From Paludibacteraceae bacterium (GTDB taxonomy: Bacteria > Bacteroidota > Bacteroidia > Bacteroidales > Paludibacteraceae): a stretch of 64,000 nucleotides of DNA. The translations under genes were made by a program, and so were the position numbers. The stretch covers positions 1-64,000 of the forward strand of contig JAFXPK010000005.1 of NCBI GenBank assembly GCA_017527905.1. Reading direction: 5' to 3'. Shown in pieces: positions 25,517 through 34,767 of the stretch. Every line of letters starts with the position of its first letter. Positions within the stretch are counted from its first letter, which is position 1. Below the pieces are notes generated by a model that saw nothing but the letters and a program-made list of their open reading frames with translations, did not search any database and was not told the origin of the DNA.

Positions 25517-27310
25517 TTACTTGATAAGCATCGGATAGGACTTACCCTCAGCATCCTTGAGGATATAGAATCCTTGTTCCAATTCACTGCTGTATGCGTC
25601 CCGGATGATAACGGTCTTGACCAGCTTACCGGATGCGTCGTATGCGAAATAAAAACCGTCTGGGAGACTATTTCCGGAAGAGACGTAATCGGTCACGTGG
25701 GATTCCTCCGAACCGACCAATTTGAAATCCATATAATCCAAATCCACCCAGTCTCCTGTGATTTCGACCTTCAACACATGAACACCCTTAGTTAGCTTGT
25801 TGAGTTTCGTCTCCACGGTGGTGAAAGTGCTCCAATCGCCTGTATTAGGCACCTTCACAAATCCGCCAGGCGTTCCATCGTCACCAGGGATGATGAATGT
25901 ATTGTCCATATAGAGGGTAAAAGCGGCACCGTTATTACCGGAAGCGACTCTTGACTCTACCACGTACTCGCCATCCTTCTCCACTTCGACGGTATATTCG
26001 ATCCACTCTCCGGTTTCGGTATATCCGATAGCCGTATTGTTCATGTCCACACCCTCGTTACGATCCCCTTTGTTACGGTTCTCCTCATCCATATCGTGGT
26101 ATGCGTTGCCTTCACCTCCGTAATCGAACTCCTCAGCTTCGATTTTCCCAGGAATCTTGGCCGGCGTGCCGTTGAAAGGCGTTTGTGGTTTCATGATGCT
26201 TATCTTAATCTTTTTGGAGGTATACTCCTTGTTCTGACTGTCGTATCCGACAGCCCAAATAGTATGGTCGCCTTGCTCCACCTCTTCCCACACGTAAGAC
26301 ATTTGGTCGCTGGCTATCTTCTCGCCATCGGCATAGATATCCACCCTGTTGATCGCGTCATTTTCCTTGCTGACGGAAATCTCCACTTTTCCTGGCTCAG
26401 ATTCCACTATGGCAGCGGCTGCGATAGAGAGGTCAACTTGCTGGACCGGATTGTCACCTAAGAGCTCTAACATCTTCTCAGCATATCGTTTGCCTAACAG
26501 CTTATATCCATTGACGGAGAAATGATATTGATCGCCGGCCGCTTCGCAATCCTGCGCGGAGATGACATGCGCGGTCGATATAACATTCGGCACGTTCCTT
26601 ATGACGTTGTTATGGCCGCTGCAAGGGCCCGTATAACGCACTTCACCCACCAGCAAAGGCACCTCGGAGGCTTTCAGTCCAAGGTCATTCAGCATGTTCT
26701 CATAAACGCCTTTCAATCGGTTAGGCCAATTGGACTGACCTGAGTTGGTCTCTCCCTGGTGAACGAGGATGCCCTTGATGACACCCACTTCCTTCGCTAT
26801 TTTTCCCATCTCGATGATTCGTCCATAAGGATTGCTTCCGTATTCCTTGGCATAATTCTGCAACCAATCCGCCGCAGAGTTAAGATAGGATTGGTAGTTG
26901 TTTTTTTCGAATAGTTGGATGTCAGCGCCACCGACACCCACCACGATCACACCCACTCTGATCGCAGGGTCCAAATTCTCGACCATGGTACGTCCGAAAT
27001 AATCAATGGGACCGAATCCCATACTTTGTCCGTTCATTTGTGATCCGTGGAAACAGCGGGCCAAAGGCGGAATGGCGGTGTACCATTGCCCTTTCTTACG
27101 GTCACCTCGACCGCAATCATTCGCGGAATACAACAATTGGAATCTTTCATCCACATTCTTTTGTTCTGATTCCGGTACTGGTGCATTTCCTTCCATATTC
27201 GATTGTCCCCAACAAATATAGATGTGGAAATTAGGGTCTGGATCCGCCTTTGTTGTCGTCGCCAACCCTAAGAGGCATAACGACAGTAAAAATGCATATA
27301 TGTTCTTCAT
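25517..27310 (-). CDS. Secreted CE6 acetylxylan esterase (SGNH) with CBM6
   Basis: The 597-residue protein has a signal peptide (1-22). Residues about 27-290 are an SGNH/DUF303-type carbohydrate esterase of family CE6: IYICWGQSNMEG carries nucleophile Ser37, GILVHQGETN is the conserved block, and DQYHFSVNG near residue 258 carries the catalytic His. An Ig-like region (about 295-375) is followed by a CBM6 module (about 390-530, from KIEAEEFDYGGEG to VDLDYMDFKLVG). The last 50 residues (GFYILKDAEGKSYPMLIK) resemble a short T9SS-type tail. The CE6-CBM6 order is known from rumen Fibrobacter acetylxylan esterases. With the CE4-GH11 protein it points to degradation of acetylated xylan. Confidence 0.88.
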   Translation of the reverse strand: MKNIYAFLLSLCLLGLATTTKADPDPNFHIYICWGQSNMEGNAPVPESEQKNVDERFQLLYSANDCGRGDRKKGQWYTAIPPLARCFHGSQMNGQSMGFGPIDYFGRTMVENLDPAIRVGVIVVGVGGADIQLFEKNNYQSYLNSAADWLQNYAKEYGSNPYGRIIEMGKIAKEVGVIKGILVHQGETNSGQSNWPNRLKGVYENMLNDLGLKASEVPLLVGEVRYTGPCSGHNNVIRNVPNVISTAHVISAQDCEAAGDQYHFSVNGYKLLGKRYAEKMLELLGDNPVQQVDLSIAAAAIVESEPGKVEISVSKENDAINRVDIYADGEKIASDQMSYVWEEVEQGDHTIWAVGYDSQNKEYTSKKIKISIMKPQTPFNGTPAKIPGKIEAEEFDYGGEGNAYHDMDEENRNKGDRNEGVDMNNTAIGYTETGEWIEYTVEVEKDGEYVVESRVASGNNGAAFTLYMDNTFIIPGDDGTPGGFVKVPNTGDWSTFTTVETKLNKLTKGVHVLKVEITGDWVDLDYMDFKLVGSEESHVTDYVSSGNSLPDGFYFAYDASGKLVKTVIIRDAYSSELEQGFYILKDAEGKSYPMLIK

Positions 27311-27338
27311 GGCGTAAAAAATTATGTTGTTAATGTCA

Positions 27339-27346
27339 CAAATATA
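27339..27346 (-). promoter_or_regulatory. -7 promoter element for the CE6 esterase gene
   Basis: TATATTTG on the minus strand, 29 bases before the ATG, matches TAnnTTTG. No clear -33 element is present. Confidence 0.45.
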
Positions 27347-27462
27347 CGAATAAGCATTGATTATGGATTGAAAATTTGTATTATTCGTATGTGATATTAG
27401 CGCAAAAACAATGGATTTTCAGGTCAGAATATAATATAAATCTGTCAATTGGCAAAAAACGT

Positions 27463-28524
27463 CTATACGTTACGCAACACTTCCACTAACCTTTCCACGC
27501 TTTCCTCCCATGTGAATCTTTCGATGAAATCGGATATTTTCTCAGGATGGAGCGCTTCGGGCAACGTGTCGAACATCGCCGCCAAGGCATCGGAGTCGTC
27601 CACCTTCACGTAATGGGCCATGTCACCATAGACCTCACGGAAGACAGGTATGTCGGAGAGCACAACATTGCGGCAACCGCAAGCGACCGCCTCCATGGGC
27701 GGCATTCCAAAACCTTCGTACAGAGAGGGATAGACAAACAGGGATGCGTGGGCATAGTAACTACGCAACTCCTCGTCGGAAATCCTCCCCAGAAACTTGA
27801 TATTATCGTTCCACGGGACTTCCAACTTCCCGAAGACAGGGTAGCGTTCCCCCACCACATACAAGGGCAACCGTTGGGCGGATTTGCCATAGGCTTCAAA
27901 GACCAGGGAGAGGTTCTTCCTCGGATCCAAGGAGGAGACTGTCAGTATGAAATTATCGGTGGAATCGTCATTTTCGGGAGTATTTCCCCGCACGTCCCCC
28001 TCTTGGCGGAAGCAACCCGACGGTGCGTTGTGGATGACGCTCACCTTGTCGGGAGATACCTTCAGCAGCCGTACAATCTCCCCTTTCGAGAACTCGCTGA
28101 CCGTGATGAGTCGCCGGACATGGGAGGCCATCAGCGGCGTCATCAGACGATAGAAGAGCCTATAGGGCAAAGAGAACCACTTAGGATTCACCAGATAGGA
28201 CATGTCGTGGATGGTCGCTACCTGCCGTGTCATGAAAACGGGCCCCAACCCCTTCAGGCTCAACAGCAACGAGTCCTTTTTCTTCCGCATATGCCAAGGA
28301 AGCGTCACCTGCTCCCAGAGGTGCGATTTGAACGGGCCCACCTGCTCGATGTTCAGCGACGAGAGGTCATACGAATCCTCCCGCAACGGACCATTCGGGG
28401 CAAGCACCACACACGGATAGCCACGCTTCGCCAAGCCTACGCTCAGCTCATAGGCGAATCGGTTGGTCCCCGTCATTGGTTGGGTGAGGAAACGTCCGTT
28501 GATGTAAAGGGTTTTAGCTGGCAT
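27463..28524 (-). CDS. Glycosyltransferase family 4
   Basis: The 353-residue protein has a GT-B fold of the GT4 family. The N-terminal half has the acceptor-side Gly-rich and HDMSYL segments. The C-terminal nucleotide-sugar half shows FILTVSSLDPRKNL and the conserved YEGFGMPPMEAVACG, whose Glu contacts the donor. It is the last gene of the minus-strand surface polysaccharide operon and overlaps the GT2 gene by 11 bases. Donor and acceptor sugars cannot be deduced. Confidence 0.9.
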   Translation of the reverse strand: MPAKTLYINGRFLTQPMTGTNRFAYELSVGLAKRGYPCVVLAPNGPLREDSYDLSSLNIEQVGPFKSHLWEQVTLPWHMRKKKDSLLLSLKGLGPVFMTRQVATIHDMSYLVNPKWFSLPYRLFYRLMTPLMASHVRRLITVSEFSKGEIVRLLKVSPDKVSVIHNAPSGCFRQEGDVRGNTPENDDSTDNFILTVSSLDPRKNLSLVFEAYGKSAQRLPLYVVGERYPVFGKLEVPWNDNIKFLGRISDEELRSYYAHASLFVYPSLYEGFGMPPMEAVACGCRNVVLSDIPVFREVYGDMAHYVKVDDSDALAAMFDTLPEALHPEKISDFIERFTWEESVERLVEVLRNV

Positions 28525-29413
28525 AGGATTTCTTGTACAACTGTAGCCTGAAACGATATTTCTCTTTCTTCTCCCTCTTCCCCAACAAGGAACAGAGGAG
28601 CACGCCGACCGACAAAGCCGTTTTGTTTATCAGATTGGAGACATAGTGGTAGAAAGCGGGATGATGCTTGCGGAAATAAGCGTTTCTTCCGTTGAAAGCG
28701 TGCATTTCCCTCTCCTCGGAGAAACGGAAACTCCTTCCGTCCAGATGGATGGCCTTGGCCTGTGGCACCGAATGGACCTCATACCCGTCCTGCTTCATCC
28801 GTTGTTGCAGATCGGTCTCCTCGTAGTAGAGGAAGAAATCAGGGCTGAACCCCTCCTCTTTTTCGAAAATCTCCCTTTTCACCATCAAATCCGCCCCACA
28901 GATATAGGCGACACGCATCGGATTCTCCGTCGGATTGAACTCCGCGTCCTTAGGGTGAAGCAACTTGGAGAATACCCGTCCGCAGATAAAATCCACCTCC
29001 TGCAGGATGGACGGCATATAGAAGCTGTAAGAATGGGATGGGCGTTGGTCCTCCGTAAAGAGGTTACCGCCGCAGGCCGCCACGCCAGGATGGGTGTCCA
29101 GATAGTCCGACAGTATCTTCACCACATTATTCAACAGGATGATATCGGGGTTCATGAAGAAGAGGTTCCTGCCTTTCGCATACTGCGCGCCCTTGTTATT
29201 CGCCATGCCAAAACCGACGTTTTCATCGAGCAAAACAAGCCTTATCTCCTTCTCCTCGCAGAAGGATTTGAGTTCGGAGAGATCCTCGGTGGAGGAGCTA
29301 TCGACCACAATGACCTCATACGTTCCCTCATCGACACAAGAATAGAGGGAAGAGATGGCCTGGATGGTCAGCTGCGAAGTGTTATAGTTTACGATAATGA
29401 CAGAAACATCCAT
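28514..29413 (-). CDS. Glycosyltransferase family 2 (rhamnosyltransferase-like)
   Basis: The 299-residue protein begins with VSVIIVNYNTSQLTIQAI, the GT2 signature. NVGFGMANNKGAQYAKG and LFFMNPDIILL provide the nucleotide-sugar and metal-binding region, and FFLYYEETDLQQRM is the typical ED-containing acceptor loop of rhamnosyltransferase-like enzymes. A hydrophobic segment near the C-terminus suggests membrane association. It overlaps the GT4 gene and lies 3 bases after the polymerase gene, so the operon is tightly packed. Confidence 0.9.
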   Translation of the reverse strand: MDVSVIIVNYNTSQLTIQAISSLYSCVDEGTYEVIVVDSSSTEDLSELKSFCEEKEIRLVLLDENVGFGMANNKGAQYAKGRNLFFMNPDIILLNNVVKILSDYLDTHPGVAACGGNLFTEDQRPSHSYSFYMPSILQEVDFICGRVFSKLLHPKDAEFNPTENPMRVAYICGADLMVKREIFEKEEGFSPDFFLYYEETDLQQRMKQDGYEVHSVPQAKAIHLDGRSFRFSEEREMHAFNGRNAYFRKHHPAFYHYVSNLINKTALSVGVLLCSLLGKREKKEKYRFRLQLYKKSYAS

Positions 29414-29416
29414 ATC

Positions 29417-30619
29417 TTACAACTTAATAATCGACACCACCTTCTCCTTGCAGACCAGCAGATTGTTCTTCGTGACGTAGAACGGGATAAGCAACAGCAG
29501 TATCATCTTAACGTATATGGCAGTATTTGAGAAAAGCATGTCCGCCACATACTGGGTAAAGACAATCTGGGAGAAGACCGCATAGACCAATATATTGAAA
29601 TTGCTTCCACACTGTGCCTTCTTGAATGTCCATCCGTAGATGCCTCCCAAGATGATGGCGAAGATGATGACGCCCGCGACACCGAAATCGACGTAGAAAG
29701 GATACATCCCCGTGTAAGTATTGGTCACGAGAGGCTTCTCGATCCACGGGAGGATCACATCCACAGGTTCGGTCGACGACAATCCCAATTTATAAAGAAC
29801 CGCATAGAATAGGCGGAAGGTGTTTTCCCCGAAATGCTCGGCGCTGCAAGGCCTCAACGTGTCGAACGCCGACATGTTACCCAAGATATACGTCCGAATA
29901 AAATCCGATGAAACCGCAGAAAATTGTGAAGAATGGCGAACCATCTGAAGCGAGATGAACAAGATAGCCAACGGCACCATCGCCATCACAAAATGCTTCA
30001 ACCGAATGACCTTCTTGAAGAAAAGGATGGAACCCGTGTAAAGAAAGATGGAGAGAAAAACCATCTTCGACATCGTGACCACGCCAAAGAGGAAATAGAT
30101 CGTCAGAGGGATGGCGAACCGCCACCAAGTCTTCTTCTTGAAGCAGAGGAGTTCCAACATATAGGATACAGGCCAGATGACGATCTGCCACCCGCCATAC
30201 GGCTCCTCGAAACCGCTTCCCCTTCCTAATGCCGCAAGACGTAGATCCAAGGCCCAATTACCAGACGAACCATTCACGATAGCGATCTGGGCGAACCGTA
30301 TCAGGGACGGAAACGCAATGATGGCCAAGACAAGATAAACGTTACGGACAAAGAAACCCACATCGTTGTATTGGTCTTGCTTATAGGTGACAGATTGCGT
30401 CAACAAGGAAGAGATGGTGATCGAGGCAATCCAACACAATAACGTGACGCAGAATGCGGTGCTCAACGTGGGCAGACGATGGTCTACCGTCAGATAAAGC
30501 AACATACAGCACATCCACAACATCGGAGTAATCACAGAGGGAGCGAATGGATTATTTTTGGAGCAATATAATCCACCGAACACGAAGAATAAGCATACTA
30601 CGATAATCACATAAACCAT
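29417..30619 (-). CDS. O-antigen/oligosaccharide repeat unit polymerase (Wzy-like)
   Basis: The 400-residue protein has about ten to eleven hydrophobic segments and a large loop between them (about residues 225-320), typical of Wzy-type polymerases that join lipid-linked repeat units on the periplasmic side. Motifs in this class are weak, so the call depends on topology and context: it lies between a ligase/polymerase-like gene (18 bases upstream) and a GT2 gene. A start at M1 (MVYVIIVVCL) fits a TM-first protein. Confidence 0.75.
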   Translation of the reverse strand: MVYVIIVVCLFFVFGGLYCSKNNPFAPSVITPMLWMCCMLLYLTVDHRLPTLSTAFCVTLLCWIASITISSLLTQSVTYKQDQYNDVGFFVRNVYLVLAIIAFPSLIRFAQIAIVNGSSGNWALDLRLAALGRGSGFEEPYGGWQIVIWPVSYMLELLCFKKKTWWRFAIPLTIYFLFGVVTMSKMVFLSIFLYTGSILFFKKVIRLKHFVMAMVPLAILFISLQMVRHSSQFSAVSSDFIRTYILGNMSAFDTLRPCSAEHFGENTFRLFYAVLYKLGLSSTEPVDVILPWIEKPLVTNTYTGMYPFYVDFGVAGVIIFAIILGGIYGWTFKKAQCGSNFNILVYAVFSQIVFTQYVADMLFSNTAIYVKMILLLLIPFYVTKNNLLVCKEKVVSIIKL

Positions 30620-30637
30620 GCTACAAATGTAATGAAT

Positions 30638-32422
30638 TTAATTATTGATGAAACATGGATTTCTGAAATATACTTCTCCGGAAAAATCTTCGAAACGGAT
30701 TTTATCCTCTCCCAGGAAATAGATGAGGATGGTCTGCCGCCCTGTCACATCGACGGAGAGCGTCTGCCATTCTCCCTTTCGGGTAAGGTCATAGGCAATC
30801 TCTGTCGGGATGTGCGTGCCATCCGGCAGGTCCTTTTCCGCAATGAGTTTAACGGCTTGTCCGTCGAAGTCCGGCGTGCATCGGCAGGAGACGGAGAACC
30901 TTGCGCTTTCCCCCTCCTTCAGGTTACAAAAGGCGAAAGGAGTTCTATTCACACAAACTCCCTGATGGATGAAGGTGACGACATCCTGCTTGCAGACACC
31001 ATAAAGACGTCCCTCACTTTTGCTGATGCAATTATTCTCCTTCACCATCTCCCTTGGAGCGAAACAGGTCGCCTTAAGCATCGAAACCATACCGACGGAG
31101 AGGGTGACGAGAAGGAAAAACGCCAATCCACCGAGATATTTTTTCCCCACACCGGGATCTTCCTCTTTCTCTTGGATCCCATGGGTCAGGAAGAGGAAGA
31201 ACGCGAAGGAGAGACATCCCATGTACCTATCCAACAACGATTCCGTAAGGAAGACCACAGAGAAGGCAAGGACTACGGGACAGATGAGGATACGCTCCTT
31301 TTCCTTCGATGAAATCGCCAAAAATACAAGGATAGCGACCAAAAGGAGCACGCCGAGAATACCCATCTGTGCCCATTCTCCCAGATACTCATTGTGCGGC
31401 GCATAGGCGCAGGCAACACCCTCCTTGAAACCATGCTCGAGGTAGAGCGACACGAGCGGCGACTCTATATTATCCAACCCATAGCCAAGAATCGGTTTGT
31501 TTCGGATCAACTCCCAGACCGACGGCCAGATCTCCGCCCTCGGATCGTTCGCCAGCATCCCGCCTAATCCTCCCTCCATGAGCAGCTGATTCAAGCGTGT
31601 GGGCAAGAGGAACAGCGCCGCGACGACGAGCAGGATGACACCCCCTCCGATCAGGCACTTACGACGTGTGATCCGCGCACCGCAAAACCATAGGGAAATC
31701 CCTAACAACGGCAGGCACAAAGTGATGATACGCGAGTTGTTCAGCAAAAGGAAGGCCAGCGAAACAGCCAAGTAAAGTATCCACACGAAAGCCTCGCGCT
31801 TGGAAAGGCTGCGCCCATTCACCAGGTACGCTATCGCCGCATACGAAAGCAGGATATTCAGCCCGGAATAGGTGCGATGCGTGAAGTCGGTGCAGACCTC
31901 CGTGAAATTGGTAAAGAAATCACGATAGAGCTCGAACGCCGCACTCGACAATCCCCCCAAAACGCTATACGAAGAAGTGCAGGTCGCCATGGAAAGGGCG
32001 ACGAACCCAACGGAAAATGCGATGGAAAGGGCATTTCCTGCCACGAAGCATTTCAGCATGGCACGGGTGTCGACCGCTCTCCGAAGAAGCAATGCGAAGA
32101 GAGGAAGGATGATCAACGAGAAACGTGGACCAAAGGTTTTCCGGAAGACAAAATCGGGATGCTCGGCCACCCCCGCACTGACCAGTCCCAACATGGAGAG
32201 CGCCAATAAAAGCAAGCACGGAAGGTCTTCCTTGCCCATTCCCCTAATAGGATGTTTTTTCCCGATGGAATCGTAGATAATGATGCCTAAGGTGAAAAGC
32301 CCCCAGATAGAAAAGATCCAAGTGGAAAGAGGTCTCGGAAGTGCGATGGAAAGGGCAAAAAAGCAACTCAGCCGCCGATACAGCACATCCAAATTCGTCT
32401 CTATGTCTCTCACCTTTCCCAT
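30638..32422 (-). CDS. O-antigen ligase/Wzy_C family membrane protein with C-terminal ectodomain
   Basis: The 594-residue protein has about eleven TMs and the PF04932 (O-antigen ligase/Wzy_C) region: GYGLDNIESP and then CAYAPHNEYLGEWAQMGILG carries the conserved His-Asn-Glu. After a last TM near residue 450 a domain of about 130 residues follows (CRCTPDFDGQAVKL and a beta-rich end), which is larger than in typical ligases. Because the cluster also has a Wzy-like polymerase, this gene is likely the ligase, or an enzyme transferring sugar chains to a protein or lipid. The N-terminus overlaps the end of the flippase gene by 13 bases. Confidence 0.78.
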   Translation of the reverse strand: MGKVRDIETNLDVLYRRLSCFFALSIALPRPLSTWIFSIWGLFTLGIIIYDSIGKKHPIRGMGKEDLPCLLLLALSMLGLVSAGVAEHPDFVFRKTFGPRFSLIILPLFALLLRRAVDTRAMLKCFVAGNALSIAFSVGFVALSMATCTSSYSVLGGLSSAAFELYRDFFTNFTEVCTDFTHRTYSGLNILLSYAAIAYLVNGRSLSKREAFVWILYLAVSLAFLLLNNSRIITLCLPLLGISLWFCGARITRRKCLIGGGVILLVVAALFLLPTRLNQLLMEGGLGGMLANDPRAEIWPSVWELIRNKPILGYGLDNIESPLVSLYLEHGFKEGVACAYAPHNEYLGEWAQMGILGVLLLVAILVFLAISSKEKERILICPVVLAFSVVFLTESLLDRYMGCLSFAFFLFLTHGIQEKEEDPGVGKKYLGGLAFFLLVTLSVGMVSMLKATCFAPREMVKENNCISKSEGRLYGVCKQDVVTFIHQGVCVNRTPFAFCNLKEGESARFSVSCRCTPDFDGQAVKLIAEKDLPDGTHIPTEIAYDLTRKGEWQTLSVDVTGRQTILIYFLGEDKIRFEDFSGEVYFRNPCFINN

Positions 32423-33702
32423 CCGTCTATCTTATTGGTTAATCTCCTCACATTCCATATCACGATAGCTCCCGAGATGAGTATCTCGAGCACCTGCGCC
32501 ACGATCCATGCGTAGGCCGCACCCGTACCCCCCAACTGCGGAATCCAGACAAGGTTCAGCGCGATGCAGGCAAGTCCGACGGCCAGTCCCACACATGGGG
32601 CATATTTCGTGAAGCCCAAGCCATAAAGCCCTTGCACGGTGAACATACTCGCGATGATGACCAACGCTGGGATGACCGAGAGGAGGCGCAACAGGGGAAT
32701 CCCCGCCAGGAACTCCTCCCCCAAAAGAATCTCCACCATCAGCGGAGCGGCCAAATAGGTGCATAGACTCACGGCAAGTCCGAACAGAAAGACGTAGACC
32801 GTCATCCGCTTATAGTAAATCCAGCCCGCACGGGACGACTTGTCCATTTCCCTTGCGATGGAGGGGAATATCGCCGTATGAAGCGGCATGCTTGTCACCA
32901 TCATGATGGCGCAGATGATCTTGTAGGCACCGGAGTAGATCCCCACGTCATAATCGTCTTTGAACAGTCCTAATATGGTCACGTTCGCCACCGTGTAGAG
33001 GGCGGCGAACAAGGTGTTCAGGAAGATGGGGAAACCGCTTTTCAGCTGTGCATTACGCTCTTCCCGAATCGCCTTGGCGGATGGTCGCTCGATGTCATAG
33101 TGCCGAATGGCGAAGAGGAAACCGACAATGCCCATCACGGAGCAGGCGACGGAAGGCATGGCCGCATAGATCATGTAATCGTCCGGCACAGTAACCAACA
33201 GAACGGGCAAACCCATACCGACCAACTTGATGATGAAGTTCAGAATGGCGACATATTGCATATCCTCTATGCCTTGGAAAAACCAAGAGGGGAAAAAGAC
33301 GTAGCCGATGTTAATGGCAAAGATGGCGACGTAAAGCAGGAGATCCTCCCCTATCCTGCCATATCCGAGGGAAAGGAGGAAAAACAAGGCGGAGGAGATG
33401 ACGAACAAGGAGAATTTCGCCGAGATAACACCCCAGAACACATTGTCGACCTTGCGTCCATCGTTTACGGAGACCGCGACCGCCTTCGTGGCGGAGTAGT
33501 CGAAGCCATAGTTGATGATTATCGTGAAATACTGCACGACGCTTTGGGCGAATGTGACCTTTCCGAACATCTCCACGCCCAGCGCGCGGACAATGAAAGG
33601 GATGGCAAGGAGGGGAATAATAGCGTTCGCCCCCTGTAATAATCCCAGGGAGAGAAAGTTCTTGACGATAGAGTCCCGCTTATCCAACAGATGCTGCGCC
33701 AT
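32410..33702 (-). CDS. Oligosaccharide flippase (Wzx-like)
   Basis: The 430-residue protein has 12 to 14 hydrophobic segments and matches polysaccharide biosynthesis flippases of the MOP superfamily: the N-terminus LLQGANAIIPLLAIPFIVRALG and the internal FGYGRIGEDLLLY-type repeats fit. It moves undecaprenyl-linked repeat units across the inner membrane. It is the first gene of the minus-strand operon that continues with the ligase-like, polymerase, GT2 and GT4 genes. Confidence 0.88.
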   Translation of the reverse strand: MAQHLLDKRDSIVKNFLSLGLLQGANAIIPLLAIPFIVRALGVEMFGKVTFAQSVVQYFTIIINYGFDYSATKAVAVSVNDGRKVDNVFWGVISAKFSLFVISSALFFLLSLGYGRIGEDLLLYVAIFAINIGYVFFPSWFFQGIEDMQYVAILNFIIKLVGMGLPVLLVTVPDDYMIYAAMPSVACSVMGIVGFLFAIRHYDIERPSAKAIREERNAQLKSGFPIFLNTLFAALYTVANVTILGLFKDDYDVGIYSGAYKIICAIMMVTSMPLHTAIFPSIAREMDKSSRAGWIYYKRMTVYVFLFGLAVSLCTYLAAPLMVEILLGEEFLAGIPLLRLLSVIPALVIIASMFTVQGLYGLGFTKYAPCVGLAVGLACIALNLVWIPQLGGTGAAYAWIVAQVLEILISGAIVIWNVRRLTNKIDGWER

Positions 33703-33730
33703 GCCCGATATGTTTACCGACGCGAATGTA

Positions 33731-33738
33731 CAAAATTA
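33731..33738 (-). promoter_or_regulatory. -7 promoter element for the polysaccharide operon
   Basis: TAATTTTG on the minus strand lies 28 bases before the flippase start and matches TAnnTTTG; no -33 TTG is seen. Confidence 0.4.
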
Positions 33739-33786
33739 ACGGAAGAAAGCGATGGGCCACCTCCATGCGGTCCCATCCCTCGCGCA

Positions 33787-34347
33787 TCACACGTATCTCG
33801 CCCGTTCGCCCCCCACAAGCTTTGGTCGGCAATAGGCGGCGACCACGTGGGCGGCGCCGATTTGGTTAGGCGTAAGATGGACAGGGACAGCCACATCCTT
33901 GAGGTGCATGCCGATCAAGGTGTCGCCGATGTCCAATCCGGCGGAGGCTTTGATATGCTCCACCACGACAGGGTGACGGAAGCCATGGTATGCCGCCATG
34001 GCGAAAGAACCGCCGCCATGCAGCCATGGAACGACGCAAACAGGCTCGTAGCCGTACTTGTCGGCACACTCCTCCTCGATCACCAGCGAGCGGTTCAGAT
34101 GTTCGCAGCATTGGCATGCGAGAAATATGCCCCGTTCGGACAAAAGGTTGTAGGCCACCTCGAAGATGGTCTTGCCGATCGCCTCGCTCGAGTTCTTGCC
34201 GATGGTACCACCCGCCACTTCACTCGACGAACAACCGATCACGAAAATAGACCCCGCCTTCATGGGGTGTTCATCCAACAGAGCCGTGATAATCCTTTTG
34301 GTCTGTTCCTCAATTTGCTTTAAATCATCATACGATTCCATAACCAT
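33787..34347 (-). CDS. UPF0340/TIGR01440 family protein
   Basis: The protein matches the YwlG/UPF0340 family over its length: FVIGCSSSEVAGGTIGKNSS, ACQCCEHLNRSLVIEEE and GGSFAMAAYHGFRHPVVVEHIKA are family-typical. Structure-based proposals exist, but the function is not established. I start at ATG 34347 (about 187 residues); an upstream GTG start at 34419 would include the -7 promoter element at 34366-34373 inside the gene. ATG 34341 is an alternative. It faces the opposite way to the WbqC gene and shows no link to the polysaccharide genes beyond position. Confidence 0.88.
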   Translation of the reverse strand: MVMESYDDLKQIEEQTKRIITALLDEHPMKAGSIFVIGCSSSEVAGGTIGKNSSEAIGKTIFEVAYNLLSERGIFLACQCCEHLNRSLVIEEECADKYGYEPVCVVPWLHGGGSFAMAAYHGFRHPVVVEHIKASAGLDIGDTLIGMHLKDVAVPVHLTPNQIGAAHVVAAYCRPKLVGGERARYV

Positions 34348-34365
34348 TGGTCTAATAAAATCATT

Positions 34366-34373
34366 CAAAGTTA
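34366..34373 (-). promoter_or_regulatory. -7 promoter element for the UPF0340 gene
   Basis: TAACTTTG on the minus strand, 18 bases before ATG 34347, matches TAnnTTTG and supports the shorter start. The leader would be about 12 nt. Confidence 0.5.
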
Positions 34374-34641
34374 CTATATAATGGCCAATCGTGTGAATAA
34401 AAATGGCAAAAATGTTCACCCGTTCCCTTAGGAACCCTTGTGAGGGTTGCCGCCCGCTTCGATGGGTATGTGGGCGGTCATCGCCAAGTTACGCCGCCAG
34501 TATGTAGCTTGGGGACCTCAGTGTTGCGTCTGTCATCTGCGCAAACAGTCGTTTTTGACGATAATATACACAATATAAGCGGTTGAATATAAAGACCATA
34601 TACCCCAAAAAACGATTTCCCTCAAATTGTGAACGTATAAA
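34374..34641. other. Intergenic region with GC-rich inverted repeats
   Basis: No gene is seen here. A GC-rich patch (about 34422-34540) in A/T-rich surroundings has several short hairpins: GTTCC/GGAAC (34422-34435), AACCCT/AGGGTT (34433-34448), CCGCCC/GGGCGG (34450-34477), and TTGCG/CGCAA further right. The patch could be a structured RNA on either strand or a remnant; no known RNA family was recognised. Confidence 0.35.
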
Positions 34642-34674
34642 TTTGTTCCTAAAAATAGAAATTTATTAATTTTG
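34642..34674 (+). promoter_or_regulatory. Promoter of the WbqC gene pair
   Basis: TTTG (34642-34645) and TAATTTTG (34667-34674) are 21 bases apart, matching the consensus well. The leader to ATG 34768 is about 85 nt and includes GGGTTC/GAACCC pairing. Confidence 0.65.
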
Positions 34675-34767
34675 CATTATTGTGTTGTACAGAGTAATTG
34701 ACCTTCCGATTTGGATTAATGGGTTCCTCCAACACGGAAGTATGATATATAGAACCCTTATATTTAC

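Noticed and set aside
27547..28551. 334-residue frame antisense to the GT4 gene
   Set aside because: The GT4 frame has clear family motifs; the antisense product is rich in Arg/His/Gln with no domain.
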